Positions 27,907 through 37,135 of a stretch of 64,000 bases of DNA are shown piece by piece. The DNA comes from Aliiglaciecola lipolytica (GTDB lineage: Bacteria; Pseudomonadota; Gammaproteobacteria; Enterobacterales; Alteromonadaceae), in the NCBI RefSeq assembly GCF_018860635.1, contig NZ_JAHKPT010000025.1, forward strand, positions 105,867 to 169,866, read 5' to 3'. How positions within the stretch are numbered: the first letter of the stretch is position 1; every line of letters begins with the position of its first letter. The translations under genes and the position numbers were made by a program. The notes below the pieces were generated by a model, which was not told the origin of the DNA, ran no database searches, and was given only the letters and a program-made list of their open reading frames with translations.

Positions 27907-28299
27907 ATGAGTGATATTAATCAAAAAATTTTAGCGGCCATGCAACAACAAAGCAATGCTGAAAAGGTATCTGAACAAGAAGCAAATACATTGCAACTTA
28001 TTGGTCGAAGCTTTAAAGGGACATTCAAATTTACGGCCATCGCGATTATTTCCCTGCAAGTTATATTCATAGGATTGGCAATTTATTTCGGGTTTAATCT
28101 ATTCAATGAACAAAATATTGGAATTAAATTACACTGGCTGCTTGGAACACTTGTGGCTTTTATCATCTTCGCAGCTATGCGCTTATGGTTGTTCATGGAA
28201 TTAAATCGATTGTCTGTACTCAGAGAAGTTAAACGAGTTGAGCTACAGCTAGCTTTGTTATCCAACCAATTGATTAATAATAATAAATTTGACGGTTGA
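27907..28299 (+). CDS. Membrane protein, possible anti-sigma partner
   Basis: Follows the sigma factor with a single-base gap, so it is translationally linked. The 130 residues have a soluble N-terminal segment of about 37 residues, then two helices (FTAIAIISLQVIFIGLAIYF and LLGTLVAFIIFAAMRLWLFM) and a short soluble C-terminal region with RVELQLALL. Resembles DUF6768-type partners of ECF sigma factors. No zinc-finger (HxxxCxxC) anti-sigma motif is present. Confidence 0.75.
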   Translation: MSDINQKILAAMQQQSNAEKVSEQEANTLQLIGRSFKGTFKFTAIAIISLQVIFIGLAIYFGFNLFNEQNIGIKLHWLLGTLVAFIIFAAMRLWLFMELNRLSVLREVKRVELQLALLSNQLINNNKFDG

Positions 28300-28436
28300 A
28301 CTTTTTCTGACATTAAACGTTTATATATTGAGAGATTGATATAGTGAAGCGATATACTCAATCGATAAAACTAATTATACAAAATTTTCTAAACGACTAT
28401 ACTGATTAGCAGATTCTTAGATAACAAGGAGAAATT

Positions 28437-28904
28437 ATGAAAATTGACATTGGTATTAATGAAACAGATCGTAATCAAATCGCTGAAGGTTTGAAAAAGT
28501 TACTGGCAGATAGCTATACCTTGTATCTCCAAACCCATAATTTTCACTGGAATGTGACGGGTCCTCAATTCAGAGAGTTACATTTGATGTTTGAAGAACA
28601 TTATACTGAGTTAGCGGTTGCTGTTGATGATATAGCAGAACGGATCCGGACTTTGGGTATGGTTGCACCAGGGACCTATAAAGAGTTTGCAAAACTGAGC
28701 GCAATTAAAGAAGTCGATGGCGTCCCCGCGTCAGAAGAAATGGTTAAAATTCTATTGCAGGGTCATGAGCAAGTGGTTAAAACTTGTAGAGAGGCCCTTA
28801 AAGTAGCTCAAGATGCAGATGACGAATCTTCTGCAGCATTGGTATCAGATAGAATGCGTGTACATGAAAAGACCGCATGGATGCTTAGAGCAACTCTAAG
28901 ATAG
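28437..28904 (+). CDS. dps: DNA starvation/stationary phase protection protein Dps
   Basis: A dodecameric ferritin-like iron-storage and DNA-protecting protein. Ferroxidase ligands are visible in [20 protein letters not shown] and [20 protein letters not shown] (His, Asp, Glu of the intersubunit site). Length 155 is normal. The ribosome binding site AAGGAG lies before the start at 28437. It is monocistronic with a 137-base gap upstream. Confidence 0.95.
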   Translation: MKIDIGINETDRNQIAEGLKKLLADSYTLYLQTHNFHWNVTGPQFRELHLMFEEHYTELAVAVDDIAERIRTLGMVAPGTYKEFAKLSAIKEVDGVPASEEMVKILLQGHEQVVKTCREALKVAQDADDESSAALVSDRMRVHEKTAWMLRATLR

Positions 28905-29126
28905 TAGTTGGCAACCTACTTGATTGTAAACTTGTAGGCTAACTGTGCATCATTATCATACTTACCGTCTTGTCGACTTAATATTTATTTTGAAGTGGAC
29001 AAAGACGGTATTTTGTTTCTGACGTATGCAAAATGTTGGGATTCTGACTGCCTAGTAGGCCAGACAATCTGGTTAACTCAGGCCGCATTTTGAATCAGTT
29101 ATTCCATCAAGCAAGTAACAGTCAAA

Positions 29127-31040
29127 TTAGCCCGTAGGTTCTACTTTGTGTTTAAACTGCATCTCATCTGTGTATGTTTGCACCTGATTCTTACCTTTGG
29201 CTTTGGCTTCATAAAGTGCTGCGTCAGCTAAGCTGGCGAGCTCAAGAAAGTCATTGCACTGCTCAAAGTTTGCCGCCAAACCAAGACTAAAAGTAACCTC
29301 GCCCACTTTTAAACCCGCTTGTGAGATGTGCTCTTGAATATTTTGGAAAAGACGTTTGGCTAATTGATTGCCTTCTTTTTCACTGCTATTTGGTAAAACG
29401 AATAGAAACTCTTCACCACCAATTCGCCCTACATAGTCGGAAGCCCGTAATGCCTCTTTGCAAATTGAAGCAACGAACTTCAGCACTTTATCTCCTTCAG
29501 CGTGTCCGTAATTGTCATTTACTAATTTGAAATTATCCACGTCGAGCATCAGTACACATAAGTTCTGTTTGTAACGTTTACTAATAGCAAAGGCCTGCTC
29601 CCCGGATTCCAAGATACTCCTGCGATTGCGTAATCCAGTCAGATTATCCAATATGGCTAGGCGTTTATTTTTGCGATAAAGCTGGTATATTATCGCAAGA
29701 AATAACATCACAATAACGGTAAAAACCACTAAACCAAGGACTATCCATTGCTGTCTTTTTTGCAATTGCGTTTGCTGTTCTAACTGGGTTTGTAACAATT
29801 CATTCTTTTCGTCTAAAAACTGATTTTCCAGTTGTTGTTGTGCCAAATTAAATTCACTGTTTAATCTTGCGGTTTGACTTGTAATATCTAATCGAGCTTT
29901 GGCCAAAAGAGCACGTTCCGACTTATACATATAATCGTAGGCCTTCTGAAATTCACCTTTTTCGTTTAGTATTCTTGCATATTGATTAAATGCATCCCAT
30001 TGGCCTGCTAAATCATCGGTTTCGGCAGCCATTAACGCAGCTTTTTCAGCGTAACTTAAAGCTCGGTCAAGAAACCCATTAGCGTTTAAAATTGAACTGT
30101 AATGCACGTAAGAGTTAGCGATAGTGACTGGGTTGTTCAATTCTTCCCGTAAAGTCACAGATTCGCCAATCCACCTCAAGGCTTCGGTATCATTACCATC
30201 TTTACTGTGAAAATACGATTTAAGCAGGTAGGCATACGCCAAAGAAGAAATATCTTCCATTTTGACAAATACCTGAATTGCATTATCCAATAAAAAGAAT
30301 GCCTGTTTTCGGTCGCCTACAATATTGATCATTTGCCCTTCACTCATTAATGAGATGGCCCTAAATATGGTGTCATGTTCGGCAAACATTTGTTTAGATA
30401 ATCGATAAAAAACTTCAGCTTGTTCGTAATTTTTCAGCTCGTAATTTACATCGCCACTGTAGTACAGAGATAGCCCAGAAAGTATCGACCAATTATTAGC
30501 GTTGGCAATATGGTTCACCTCAGACAGTGATTCAGTAGCCTTAGTGTAACGTTGCAAATACCCATCATTGATACCGCTGTACATGGTCAATACGGCAGCA
30601 AGATAAATCAACTCAGGTTGCTGTTTATTTGCGATGTTTAAAATATCCAGTATGTCTTTCGCTTGGTTAAAAGAGGTATCTGCAGCAACATATTGACTTA
30701 ATGAAAAGTAACTATACCCCCTAAATATCTGCCACTTGAGTGAATTCACATCATTGGATTGGCCTACACCCAGCTCAGCCAACTCATCTAACACTTCGGT
30801 TAGCAACTCAACCCGATCAAATTGCAATAACAACGATGCCAAAGAGAAATTGTTTTTCACCTGCTCTTCAACGGTTGCAGAATCAGCAATACGATTTACT
30901 AATGTGGCGTGTATTTGTGAAAAAGGAGTTTGATTATCAGCATGTTGAAAGAAAAACGCAGTTTCTGCTCTGACTAAAAAACTACAGAACATAAGCATTA
31001 TTGCCAGTAGAGGTGGAATATTAATTGAGCGCAACGTCAT
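29127..31040 (-). CDS. TPR-containing diguanylate cyclase (GGDEF)
   Basis: A signal peptide (about residues 1-25) leads to a periplasmic domain of several TPR-like repeats (residues 60-380), then a coiled-coil stretch rich in Q (residues 395-430), one transmembrane helix (WIVLGLVVFTVIVMLFLAII) and a C-terminal GGDEF domain with GGEEF active site (RIGGEEFLFVLPN) and DNLTGLRNRR at its start. It should make c-di-GMP in response to a periplasmic input. No I-site RxxD is clearly seen before GGEEF; the segment there is RASDYVG, where RASD is a candidate RxxD. Confidence 0.92.
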   Translation of the reverse strand: MTLRSINIPPLLAIMLMFCSFLVRAETAFFFQHADNQTPFSQIHATLVNRIADSATVEEQVKNNFSLASLLLQFDRVELLTEVLDELAELGVGQSNDVNSLKWQIFRGYSYFSLSQYVAADTSFNQAKDILDILNIANKQQPELIYLAAVLTMYSGINDGYLQRYTKATESLSEVNHIANANNWSILSGLSLYYSGDVNYELKNYEQAEVFYRLSKQMFAEHDTIFRAISLMSEGQMINIVGDRKQAFFLLDNAIQVFVKMEDISSLAYAYLLKSYFHSKDGNDTEALRWIGESVTLREELNNPVTIANSYVHYSSILNANGFLDRALSYAEKAALMAAETDDLAGQWDAFNQYARILNEKGEFQKAYDYMYKSERALLAKARLDITSQTARLNSEFNLAQQQLENQFLDEKNELLQTQLEQQTQLQKRQQWIVLGLVVFTVIVMLFLAIIYQLYRKNKRLAILDNLTGLRNRRSILESGEQAFAISKRYKQNLCVLMLDVDNFKLVNDNYGHAEGDKVLKFVASICKEALRASDYVGRIGGEEFLFVLPNSSEKEGNQLAKRLFQNIQEHISQAGLKVGEVTFSLGLAANFEQCNDFLELASLADAALYEAKAKGKNQVQTYTDEMQFKHKVEPTG

Positions 31041-31365
31041 AAATGGTAACTGCCCACTATATGCTTAAAAAAACAGATACGTAAATAGTTGTTTATTCGT
31101 GCAAAATAAGCAACACATAAATACTAATTTAGGTTTAGAAAGTACAATCAAAGTGGCTTTTGAGAACATTATTGCCCTTATGAAAAGCGTGTAGATATCC
31201 TAAAGCTTGGATGTGTGAATGCTAAACTTGTTTGTTACTGGAAAGGCATGAATTCGAGATAATCATAGAAAAACCGATAATTATAGGCAAGGCGTTATTG
31301 CGGCAGTGTCGGCTAAATCGTCTTAATACTGATTGCGCTTAGGCGCACCATAGTGAGTATCTGGT
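31041..31365. other. Intergenic region, 325 bases, no gene seen
   Basis: Lies between the GGDEF gene start and the 3' end of the prepilin gene, both on the minus strand. A small TGCGC-TTAG-GCGCA hairpin near 31334-31347 is the only structure noted. It contains the promoter of the GGDEF gene, not resolved. Confidence 0.5.
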
Positions 31366-31902
31366 CTACATATTAACTTTTTGAATTTCACCTGCTGAGC
31401 CGGCATATGTCTGACCCAATAAAGTTATACCAGCTACATCATTAATAAAATATGCAAAGTGCGGAAGATCACCAGACGCAAAGGTACTGTCGTTGTATTT
31501 TTTCCCATAAATACACACATTGCTTAATCCAATCGCACTCCACCCAGTGACTTGGGGGCTGCTGTTACTAATTGCGTTCATGGTTGCTGCATCTTCCATC
31601 AAACTATCCCACAAACTAATACACAGAGCCGTTCCGACACCGGTGCCAGTAGGCCATTCGGAGGTGCTATCAATTTCAACAGTTGAGCCGTGCACAACTA
31701 TCGGACTCGTTTTCCTTACCAAGTAAGTATTGCGGACCAAATCAACAGAAGACTTAAACGCCGCCGTCTCACCTTTCATAACGGCAAGATTCGCGTCATC
31801 AGACAAGTTGATATAACGTGGCAAAGCGGTAACCGCTAAAATCCCTAATATCACAATGACAATGATGAGTTCTATGAGTGTAAAACCACGTTGTTTTAAC
31901 AA
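31366..31902 (-). CDS. Type IV prepilin-like protein (MSHA-type N-terminus)
   Basis: The prepilin cleavage site and hydrophobic helix are clear: RGFTLIELIIVIVILGILA, processed after Gly, with Glu at mature position 5. The start is TTG at 31902 with an AAGGA ribosome binding site eight bases upstream. The following LPRYINLSDDANLAVMKGET region resembles MSHA pilin subunits. Two Cys (LCISL, NVCIYG) may form the pilin disulphide loop. It is isolated from other pilus genes, so it may be an accessory pilin or pseudopilin. Confidence 0.88.
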   Translation of the reverse strand: MLKQRGFTLIELIIVIVILGILAVTALPRYINLSDDANLAVMKGETAAFKSSVDLVRNTYLVRKTSPIVVHGSTVEIDSTSEWPTGTGVGTALCISLWDSLMEDAATMNAISNSSPQVTGWSAIGLSNVCIYGKKYNDSTFASGDLPHFAYFINDVAGITLLGQTYAGSAGEIQKVNM

Positions 31903-32094
31903 AGTTCTTTTCCTTGCTCTTTTCCTTTCTTTTTTCCATTCTTGAAAGGCGAATTCAGTAGAGTAATTTATTGAAAGTAGGCTGAAACGATAAAATAAAT
32001 AAAGATTAAAAACAAGTAATTAGAATATTTTTTAAGCATAAAAAGAAGTGCAAACTACAGCAATGAGGAATTTCAAACAATATAAAAAAAGCCA

Positions 32095-32122
32095 TTGCAA
32101 TTTATGTGTAACAAATTAAAAT
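32095..32122 (+). promoter_or_regulatory. Promoter of the Mn riboswitch leader
   Basis: TTGCAA at 32095-32100 and TAAAAT at 32117-32122 are spaced 16 bp, placing the transcript start just ahead of the riboswitch aptamer. Confidence 0.6.
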
Positions 32123-32127
32123 TCAAT

Positions 32128-32305
32128 TATCGCTTCGGGGGAGTAGCCTGCTCAATTCATTGAGTAAATCTGTCAACATAATTGTGCGAAAGCGGCACGT
32201 GGTAGATTTGTATCCACTAGGATATCGGCAAGACCTGAGGTGCAAGACTATTCGACTAGCGGGCGGATGGTTTTGTACCTTTTTTTACCCCGCAGAGAAT
32301 CATTT
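32128..32305 (+). promoter_or_regulatory. yybP-ykoY manganese riboswitch
   Basis: The leader carries the conserved landmarks of the yybP-ykoY family in order: GGGGGAGTAGCC near 32135, GTCAACATA near 32172 and CGGCAAGACC near 32225. These form the cross-helix Mn2+ binding junction. A run of seven Ts (32280-32286) lies in the expression platform just before the start codon. It is followed directly by a GDT1/MneA-type Mn exporter, the typical target. High Mn2+ should increase expression. Confidence 0.9.
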
Positions 32306-32860
32306 ATGGAAGCTTTTTTCACTTCAACTTTAACCGTTTCCCTTGCCGAAATAGGCGATAAAACCCAGCTACTTGCATTACTCCTAACAATTAAATTTCG
32401 AAATAAAAGCGCGCTCGTAGCTGGAATAATTATAGCCACTTTGATCAATCACGGTATATCCGCCTGGTTTGGCTTATACATCGGCAACTTTTTGTCTTCT
32501 GACATCGCAAATTGGATTATTGGGGCTAGTTTTATCGCCGTCGGTCTGTGGCTGTTAATCCCCGATAAAGACGAAGAAACAACAAATCAGTTTGATAAAT
32601 ATGGGGCATTTATCGCGACCTTTATTTTGTTTTTTATTGCCGAAATTGGTGATAAAACACAAGTAGCAACCGTGTTGTTAGGTGCGCAGTATCAATCTAT
32701 ATGGCTGGTTACTGCAGGGACAACCTTAGGAATGTTAATTGCCAATGTGCCGGTTATATTTTTAGGTAAGAAACTAATGCAAAGACTGCCTGTGAAGGCT
32801 GTCCACATAGCAGCTGCAATATTATTCTGTCTTATTGGAGTATCAAGTTTTATTTGGTAG
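32306..32860 (+). CDS. mneA: GDT1/TMEM165 family manganese exporter (MneA-like)
   Basis: The family UPF0016 has two homologous halves, each with the ExGDKT motif: AEIGDKTQLLALLL near residue 15 and AEIGDKTQVATVLL near residue 115. Six helices, 184 residues, inner membrane. The start at 32306 is chosen because the family begins with an EAFFTSTLTVSLAEIGDKTQ-like segment; a longer frame beginning at 32240 would lie within the riboswitch. Mn2+ export is inferred from the family and from the upstream Mn riboswitch. Confidence 0.93.
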   Translation: MEAFFTSTLTVSLAEIGDKTQLLALLLTIKFRNKSALVAGIIIATLINHGISAWFGLYIGNFLSSDIANWIIGASFIAVGLWLLIPDKDEETTNQFDKYGAFIATFILFFIAEIGDKTQVATVLLGAQYQSIWLVTAGTTLGMLIANVPVIFLGKKLMQRLPVKAVHIAAAILFCLIGVSSFIW

Positions 32861-32907
32861 AAAATCAATGGCGTAGTCTAGTCTAACAAAGTAATTGCCC
32901 ATAGATG

Positions 32908-33711
32908 CTAACAGCTTGTTTTAGATGCTAATTCAGTAGCTCCACCGTGAAAGCGAATCGAATCACTCAACTGACCGGAATTTTGAAAAATACGCCATTG
33001 CTGATTCAAGTTGGAAATAATATCGCTTCGTTGTTTATTTATCACGAAGGCTATCGGAGCTTCATGAATAGAATTAGGTGATTGATAAAAAGTAGTATCA
33101 CAAAATTGCTTCTGGTTGAGTACAGCGTTGGCATTGTACTCATTCATAACAGCATAATCACAACGGCCTTTCACTAGCATATTGGCGATAGCTATTTGTG
33201 AACTTGAATCTACCCTTATAAGTTTTTTATCCTTGAATAACTGAGTTAAGGATGGATATATATATCCCCTGCGTGCACAAATTAATGATTTAGGTAAGGT
33301 AGACAATGAGAATGGCTGACTAAATTGATTCACAGAATACAAAAAAGTTTTGTGAAGTATCAAATCATCGCTATATAGGACTTCGTCAGGATTATCTAAC
33401 CACACTGGACTTGATAGAAAAAGATCAGCTTTTCCATTTAAAACCAAGTATTCGTTTCTGGCTCTACTAGAATCTAAAAACTGTACATCAAATCTGTTTT
33501 CTTCTGTAAAACTGTTGAAAAAGTCTACAATGATTCCTTGGTATCGGCGATTTTCATCATCAAAATATAAATACGGTGGTGAACCTGGATCATTTATCGC
33601 AAATAGAATTTTGCTTGCGCCATTTTTTTGAACTGAATTTGGGCTGGCATTAAGCGTTCCCCAAAAGATTAAACTGCCAACAAGCAATATTTTACTGAAA
33701 CACTTTAGCAC
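32908..33711 (-). CDS. Orphan periplasmic solute-binding-like protein (family 3)
   Basis: Similar in design to the 34 kb neighbour: signal peptide then LFAINDPGSPPYLYFDDENR, the N-lobe of family 3 solute-binding proteins, and VDFFNSF, ADLFLSSPVW and FVINKQRSD elements. The GTG at 33711 gives a proper signal peptide (MLKCFSKILLVGSLIFWGT) behind a GAGG; the longer frame starts with a GTG at 33756 without a ribosome binding site. No transporter genes adjoin. Ligand unknown. Confidence 0.8.
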   Translation of the reverse strand: MLKCFSKILLVGSLIFWGTLNASPNSVQKNGASKILFAINDPGSPPYLYFDDENRRYQGIIVDFFNSFTEENRFDVQFLDSSRARNEYLVLNGKADLFLSSPVWLDNPDEVLYSDDLILHKTFLYSVNQFSQPFSLSTLPKSLICARRGYIYPSLTQLFKDKKLIRVDSSSQIAIANMLVKGRCDYAVMNEYNANAVLNQKQFCDTTFYQSPNSIHEAPIAFVINKQRSDIISNLNQQWRIFQNSGQLSDSIRFHGGATELASKTSC

Positions 33712-33997
33712 TTCTAAAACCTCGAACGACAAAAACGCTAACTTTAATTTAATCACAAAATTTAGTTGGACTATATAGATTAAAAGCTCAGAAGCAAACT
33801 TTTATCGAACTTGCTATCTCGCCCAAAAGGGAAGCCATGGATATAGATAGTACCCATAATATTCGTATTTCGATTTGATTCCTTACACAATCTACAGCAA
33901 AACCAAGATTAAATATTTGTTGTGAGCCGACAACTCCTGAAGATAGTGATAATAGTGTACGAACATTGTAAAACTATGCGATGTTCAGAATGAAATT

Positions 33998-34765
33998 TTA
34001 GTATGGTTTATCCTCTTTTTCAGAAAAAATTTGTTCGGGTACAGATACCCCATATTTCTGAAAATACCGATTAACTTGACCTGTCTTTCGGTACTTAAGC
34101 ATAACTCGGGCTATATCATCATAAAAGCGGATTGCTTTAGAATTTCTAGGAATACTAATGTAATAATAATTTAAAAAAGCATCTTCAAAGGACACCTTTT
34201 CGAAACGGCCTTCAAATAAATCGATATTGTGTGACGGTGAAGTTACTACAACATCAATTCTTGCCATCTCTAACATGCCGATTAATTGCTCAGTCCTGCC
34301 GACCAATATCAGCTTATCTTGGTTAAGTTTAGAAAATTCGGCTGAGTAAAAAACACCACGAATCGCGCCCAATTTGACGTGTTGTAAATCTTCGTAGGAG
34401 GTTATATCACCTTTAAATTCATTGGATTTAAAAAAAGACAGAGTTCTTTTTCTAATCCCGTAATTAATCGGCTTTAAAACAGCCAGACGCTGCTCGGTCA
34501 TAGAATGTCGAACTAACAAATCAACATTACCGCGTCTGGCCTCTTTCATTGATCGTATCCACGGTGCATAAATCCAATCTATATCGTGACCTAACTCGTT
34601 GAGAACGTCTTCAACTAGCTCAGGAATAACACCTATACACTTTTTACCATCAAAATATAATTCCGGCGGAAAATCTCGGCAGTGGGATACAAAGGTGTCT
34701 GCCATGACGGGCAAAGGCGATGTGGCGACAATCAGCATCATCATTATTTGAACAGCTTTAATCAT
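33998..34765 (-). CDS. Orphan periplasmic solute-binding-like protein (family 3)
   Basis: Signal peptide of about 22 residues, then FPPELYFDGKKCIGVIPELV and DIDWIYAPWIRSMKEARRGN, typical N-lobe of the family 3 binding proteins common as orphans in Alteromonadales. The C-lobe has YYYISIPRNSKAIRFYDDI and MLKYRKTGQVNRYFQKYG, the usual final helix. 255 residues, full length. It sits where the spc ribosomal operon would be expected, just past the S10 operon terminator. Confidence 0.87.
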   Translation of the reverse strand: MIKAVQIMMMLIVATSPLPVMADTFVSHCRDFPPELYFDGKKCIGVIPELVEDVLNELGHDIDWIYAPWIRSMKEARRGNVDLLVRHSMTEQRLAVLKPINYGIRKRTLSFFKSNEFKGDITSYEDLQHVKLGAIRGVFYSAEFSKLNQDKLILVGRTEQLIGMLEMARIDVVVTSPSHNIDLFEGRFEKVSFEDAFLNYYYISIPRNSKAIRFYDDIARVMLKYRKTGQVNRYFQKYGVSVPEQIFSEKEDKPY

Positions 34766-34872
34766 ATAATTATTTTAAATTTAAGACCTCCACAGTATAG
34801 CCATAGTCTTGTCCAATTTTACACTTATATTAATAATAGGCAGTTTGATGGTCATTTTTTAATATAAGCCGA

Positions 34873-34903
34873 AAACAAAAAAGCCGCTCAATGAGCGGCT
34901 TTC
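34873..34903 (-). terminator. Intrinsic terminator of the S10 operon
   Basis: AAGCCGCTCA (34881-34890) pairs with TGAGCGGCTT (34892-34901). On the minus strand the stem ends in a T-run. It is 22 bases past the rpsQ stop, closing the operon before the usual spc genes. Confidence 0.9.
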
Positions 34904-34924
34904 TAATTTTACGTAAAGCTCTAC

Positions 34925-35185
34925 TTAAATAGCAGTAGCTTTAGTCACTACGTCAACCAAAGTCCAGTTTTTAGACTTTGACAAAGGACGACATTCAGTA
35001 ATAGTTACTACGTCACCTTCGTTACACTGGTTAGTTTCGTCATGGGCGTGAAGTTTAGTCGAACGCTTTTGGAACTTCCCATAAATAGGGTGTTTTACGA
35101 AACGTTCAACAACAACAGTAATGGTTTTATCCATCTTGTTGCTTACCACACGACCGCGAACTGTACGAATTTGTTGTTCAGTCAT
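34925..35185 (-). CDS. rpsQ: 30S ribosomal protein S17
   Basis: An 86-residue S17 with [20 protein letters not shown] at the start and [19 protein letters not shown], binding the 5' domain of 16S rRNA. Last gene of the S10 operon; its start overlaps the rpmC stop by one base. Confidence 0.98.
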   Translation of the reverse strand: MTEQQIRTVRGRVVSNKMDKTITVVVERFVKHPIYGKFQKRSTKLHAHDETNQCNEGDVVTITECRPLSKSKNWTLVDVVTKATAI

Positions 35186-35373
35186 TAGCTATCAGCCTTT
35201 TCAGTCAGAATGGTTTTAACACGCGCAATGTTACGACGCACTTTACGTAGCTGGTCAGTCTTTTCCAACTGTCCAGTGCTGTGCTGCATACGTAGGTTAA
35301 ACTGTTCGCGAAGAAGGTTTAACAACTCTGCGTTCAATTCTTCTACGTTTTTGGCTTTCAGTTCAGCTTTCAT
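35185..35373 (-). CDS. rpmC: 50S ribosomal protein L29
   Basis: A 62-residue helical-hairpin protein near the exit tunnel of the large subunit; [20 protein letters not shown] is the family core. Start and stop overlap the flanking rplP and rpsQ by one base each, so translation is coupled. Confidence 0.97.
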   Translation of the reverse strand: MKAELKAKNVEELNAELLNLLREQFNLRMQHSTGQLEKTDQLRKVRRNIARVKTILTEKADS

Positions 35374-35786
35374 TACATCACCGTCCGAGTTACAAAGGTT
35401 GTTTTAAATGGCAATTTAGCCGCTGCCAATTCAAACGCTTCGCGAGCCAATGATTCTGGAACACCTTCCATCTCATATAACACACGGCCCGGTTGAATTT
35501 GGCATACCCAGTACTCAACGTTACCTTTACCTTTACCTTGACGCACTTCTAGAGGCTTCTCAGTAATTGGCTTGTCAGGGAAAACTCGAATCCAAATTTT
35601 ACCTTGACGTTTAACGTGACGAGTCATAGCACGACGGGCTGCTTCAATTTGACGAGCGGTCATACGACCACGGCCAATTGATTTCAATCCGTAAGTACCA
35701 AAGCTAACTTTGCCGCCCGCAACTGCCATGCCGCGGTTGCGACCTTTATGCATTTTGCGGAATTTCATACGTTTAGGTTGTAACAT
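35373..35786 (-). CDS. rplP: 50S ribosomal protein L16
   Basis: 137 residues, with [19 protein letters not shown] at the start and [20 protein letters not shown] near the end, as in E. coli L16 (136 residues). Helps form the A-site tRNA region of the 50S subunit. Confidence 0.98.
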   Translation of the reverse strand: MLQPKRMKFRKMHKGRNRGMAVAGGKVSFGTYGLKSIGRGRMTARQIEAARRAMTRHVKRQGKIWIRVFPDKPITEKPLEVRQGKGKGNVEYWVCQIQPGRVLYEMEGVPESLAREAFELAAAKLPFKTTFVTRTVM

Positions 35787-35791
35787 AATTA

Positions 35792-36493
35792 TTAGCCCTC
35801 ACGCTTAGCAGAACGGCCTTTCTTCTTAGGTGCTTGAGCAGGTTGCTCTTGCGTAAGAGGCAATCCGCCTAGTACTTCACCTTTGAAGATCCAAACTTTT
35901 ACGCCAATGATGCCGTAAGTAGTCAAAGCTTCTGAAGTTGCATAGTCGATATCAGCACGGAAAGTGTGTAGTGGTACACGACCTTCACGATACCATTCTG
36001 AACGTGCAATTTCTGCTCCGCCCAAACGACCGCTTACTTCAACCTTGATACCTTTAGCGCCAAGACGCATTGCATTCTGTACAGCACGCTTCATAGCACG
36101 ACGGAACATTACGCGACGTTCTAATTGGCTAGAAATACTGTCAGCAACAAGCTGGCCATCTAGTTCAGGTTTACGCACTTCAGCAATATTGATCTGAGCT
36201 GGCACACCGGCTAGCTTAGATACAAATTTGCGAAGCTTCTCTACATCTTCGCCTTTCTTACCGATTACAACACCAGGGCGAGCTGTGTGAATAGTCACAC
36301 GTATGCTTTTTGCTGGGCGCTCGATAACGATTTTTGAAAGAGACGCGTTTTTCAATTCTTTAGTCAGGTATTTACGTACCTGGTGATCATTAAACAGGTT
36401 GTCTGCATATTCCGCTGTGTTAGCGTACCAAGTAGACGTCCATGGTTTGCTGATACCCAGGCGTATACCTGTAGGATGTACCTTCTGTCCCAT
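35792..36493 (-). CDS. rpsC: 30S ribosomal protein S3
   Basis: 233 residues. Starts [22 protein letters not shown] domain with [15 protein letters not shown], then [20 protein letters not shown] and a basic C-terminal tail ending [11 protein letters not shown]. Part of the mRNA entry channel. Confidence 0.98.
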   Translation of the reverse strand: MGQKVHPTGIRLGISKPWTSTWYANTAEYADNLFNDHQVRKYLTKELKNASLSKIVIERPAKSIRVTIHTARPGVVIGKKGEDVEKLRKFVSKLAGVPAQINIAEVRKPELDGQLVADSISSQLERRVMFRRAMKRAVQNAMRLGAKGIKVEVSGRLGGAEIARSEWYREGRVPLHTFRADIDYATSEALTTYGIIGVKVWIFKGEVLGGLPLTQEQPAQAPKKKGRSAKREG

Positions 36494-36503
36494 TTCTAAT
36501 CTC

Positions 36504-36833
36504 CTAGTCCGCTACTACAACAGTGATATGACTGCTGCGTTTAAAGATACGATCAGCTCGGCCTTTGGCTCTTGGCTTGATACGCTTCATAGTTGGGCCT
36601 TCATCAACGAAGATTTTTGCGACAGTCAACTCATCGATGTCTGCGCCTTCATTGTGTTCAGCGTTCGCAATCGCAGACTCTAGTACTTTTTTGACTAGAG
36701 CAGCACTTTTCTTCGGACTATAAGTCAGAACTTCAAGCGCCTTTTCAACGTGTAAACCGCGAATTTGATCTGCAACCAAGCGTGCTTTTTGAGCCGAAGA
36801 ACGGGCAAAACGATGTTTAGCTAAAGCTTCCAT
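36504..36833 (-). CDS. rplV: 50S ribosomal protein L22
   Basis: 109 residues, with [18 protein letters not shown] and the C-terminal beta-hairpin containing [20 protein letters not shown], which lines the peptide exit tunnel. Confidence 0.98.
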   Translation of the reverse strand: MEALAKHRFARSSAQKARLVADQIRGLHVEKALEVLTYSPKKSAALVKKVLESAIANAEHNEGADIDELTVAKIFVDEGPTMKRIKPRAKGRADRIFKRSSHITVVVAD

Positions 36834-36844
36834 AATTTTTCCTC

Positions 36845-37120
36845 TTATCTCTTCGCTTTCTTATCCGCGACATGGCCGCGGTAAGTACGCGTTGGAGCAA
36901 ATTCGCCCAACTTATGGCCAACCATTTCGTCAGAGACGAAAACAGGTACGTGCTGGCGACCGTTATGGACCGCAATGGTCAACCCAATCATATCTGGGAT
37001 GATCATGGAGCGACGAGACCAAGTCTTAATTGGTTTCTTTTCGCCCTTTTCCACTGCAGCCTCTACCTTCTTCAGCAAGTGCAGGTCAATAAATGGACCT
37101 TTCTTGAGAGAACGTGGCAT
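36845..37120 (-). CDS. rpsS: 30S ribosomal protein S19
   Basis: 91 residues, [20 protein letters not shown] at the start and [20 protein letters not shown] near the end. It is at the subunit head, contacting the A site. Confidence 0.98.
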   Translation of the reverse strand: MPRSLKKGPFIDLHLLKKVEAAVEKGEKKPIKTWSRRSMIIPDMIGLTIAVHNGRQHVPVFVSDEMVGHKLGEFAPTRTYRGHVADKKAKR

Positions 37121-37135
37121 GGTGAATCCTCGCTG

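Noticed and set aside
32240-32305. Upstream start for the Mn exporter
   Set aside because: Would translate the riboswitch expression platform, and the family begins at the ATG at 32306.
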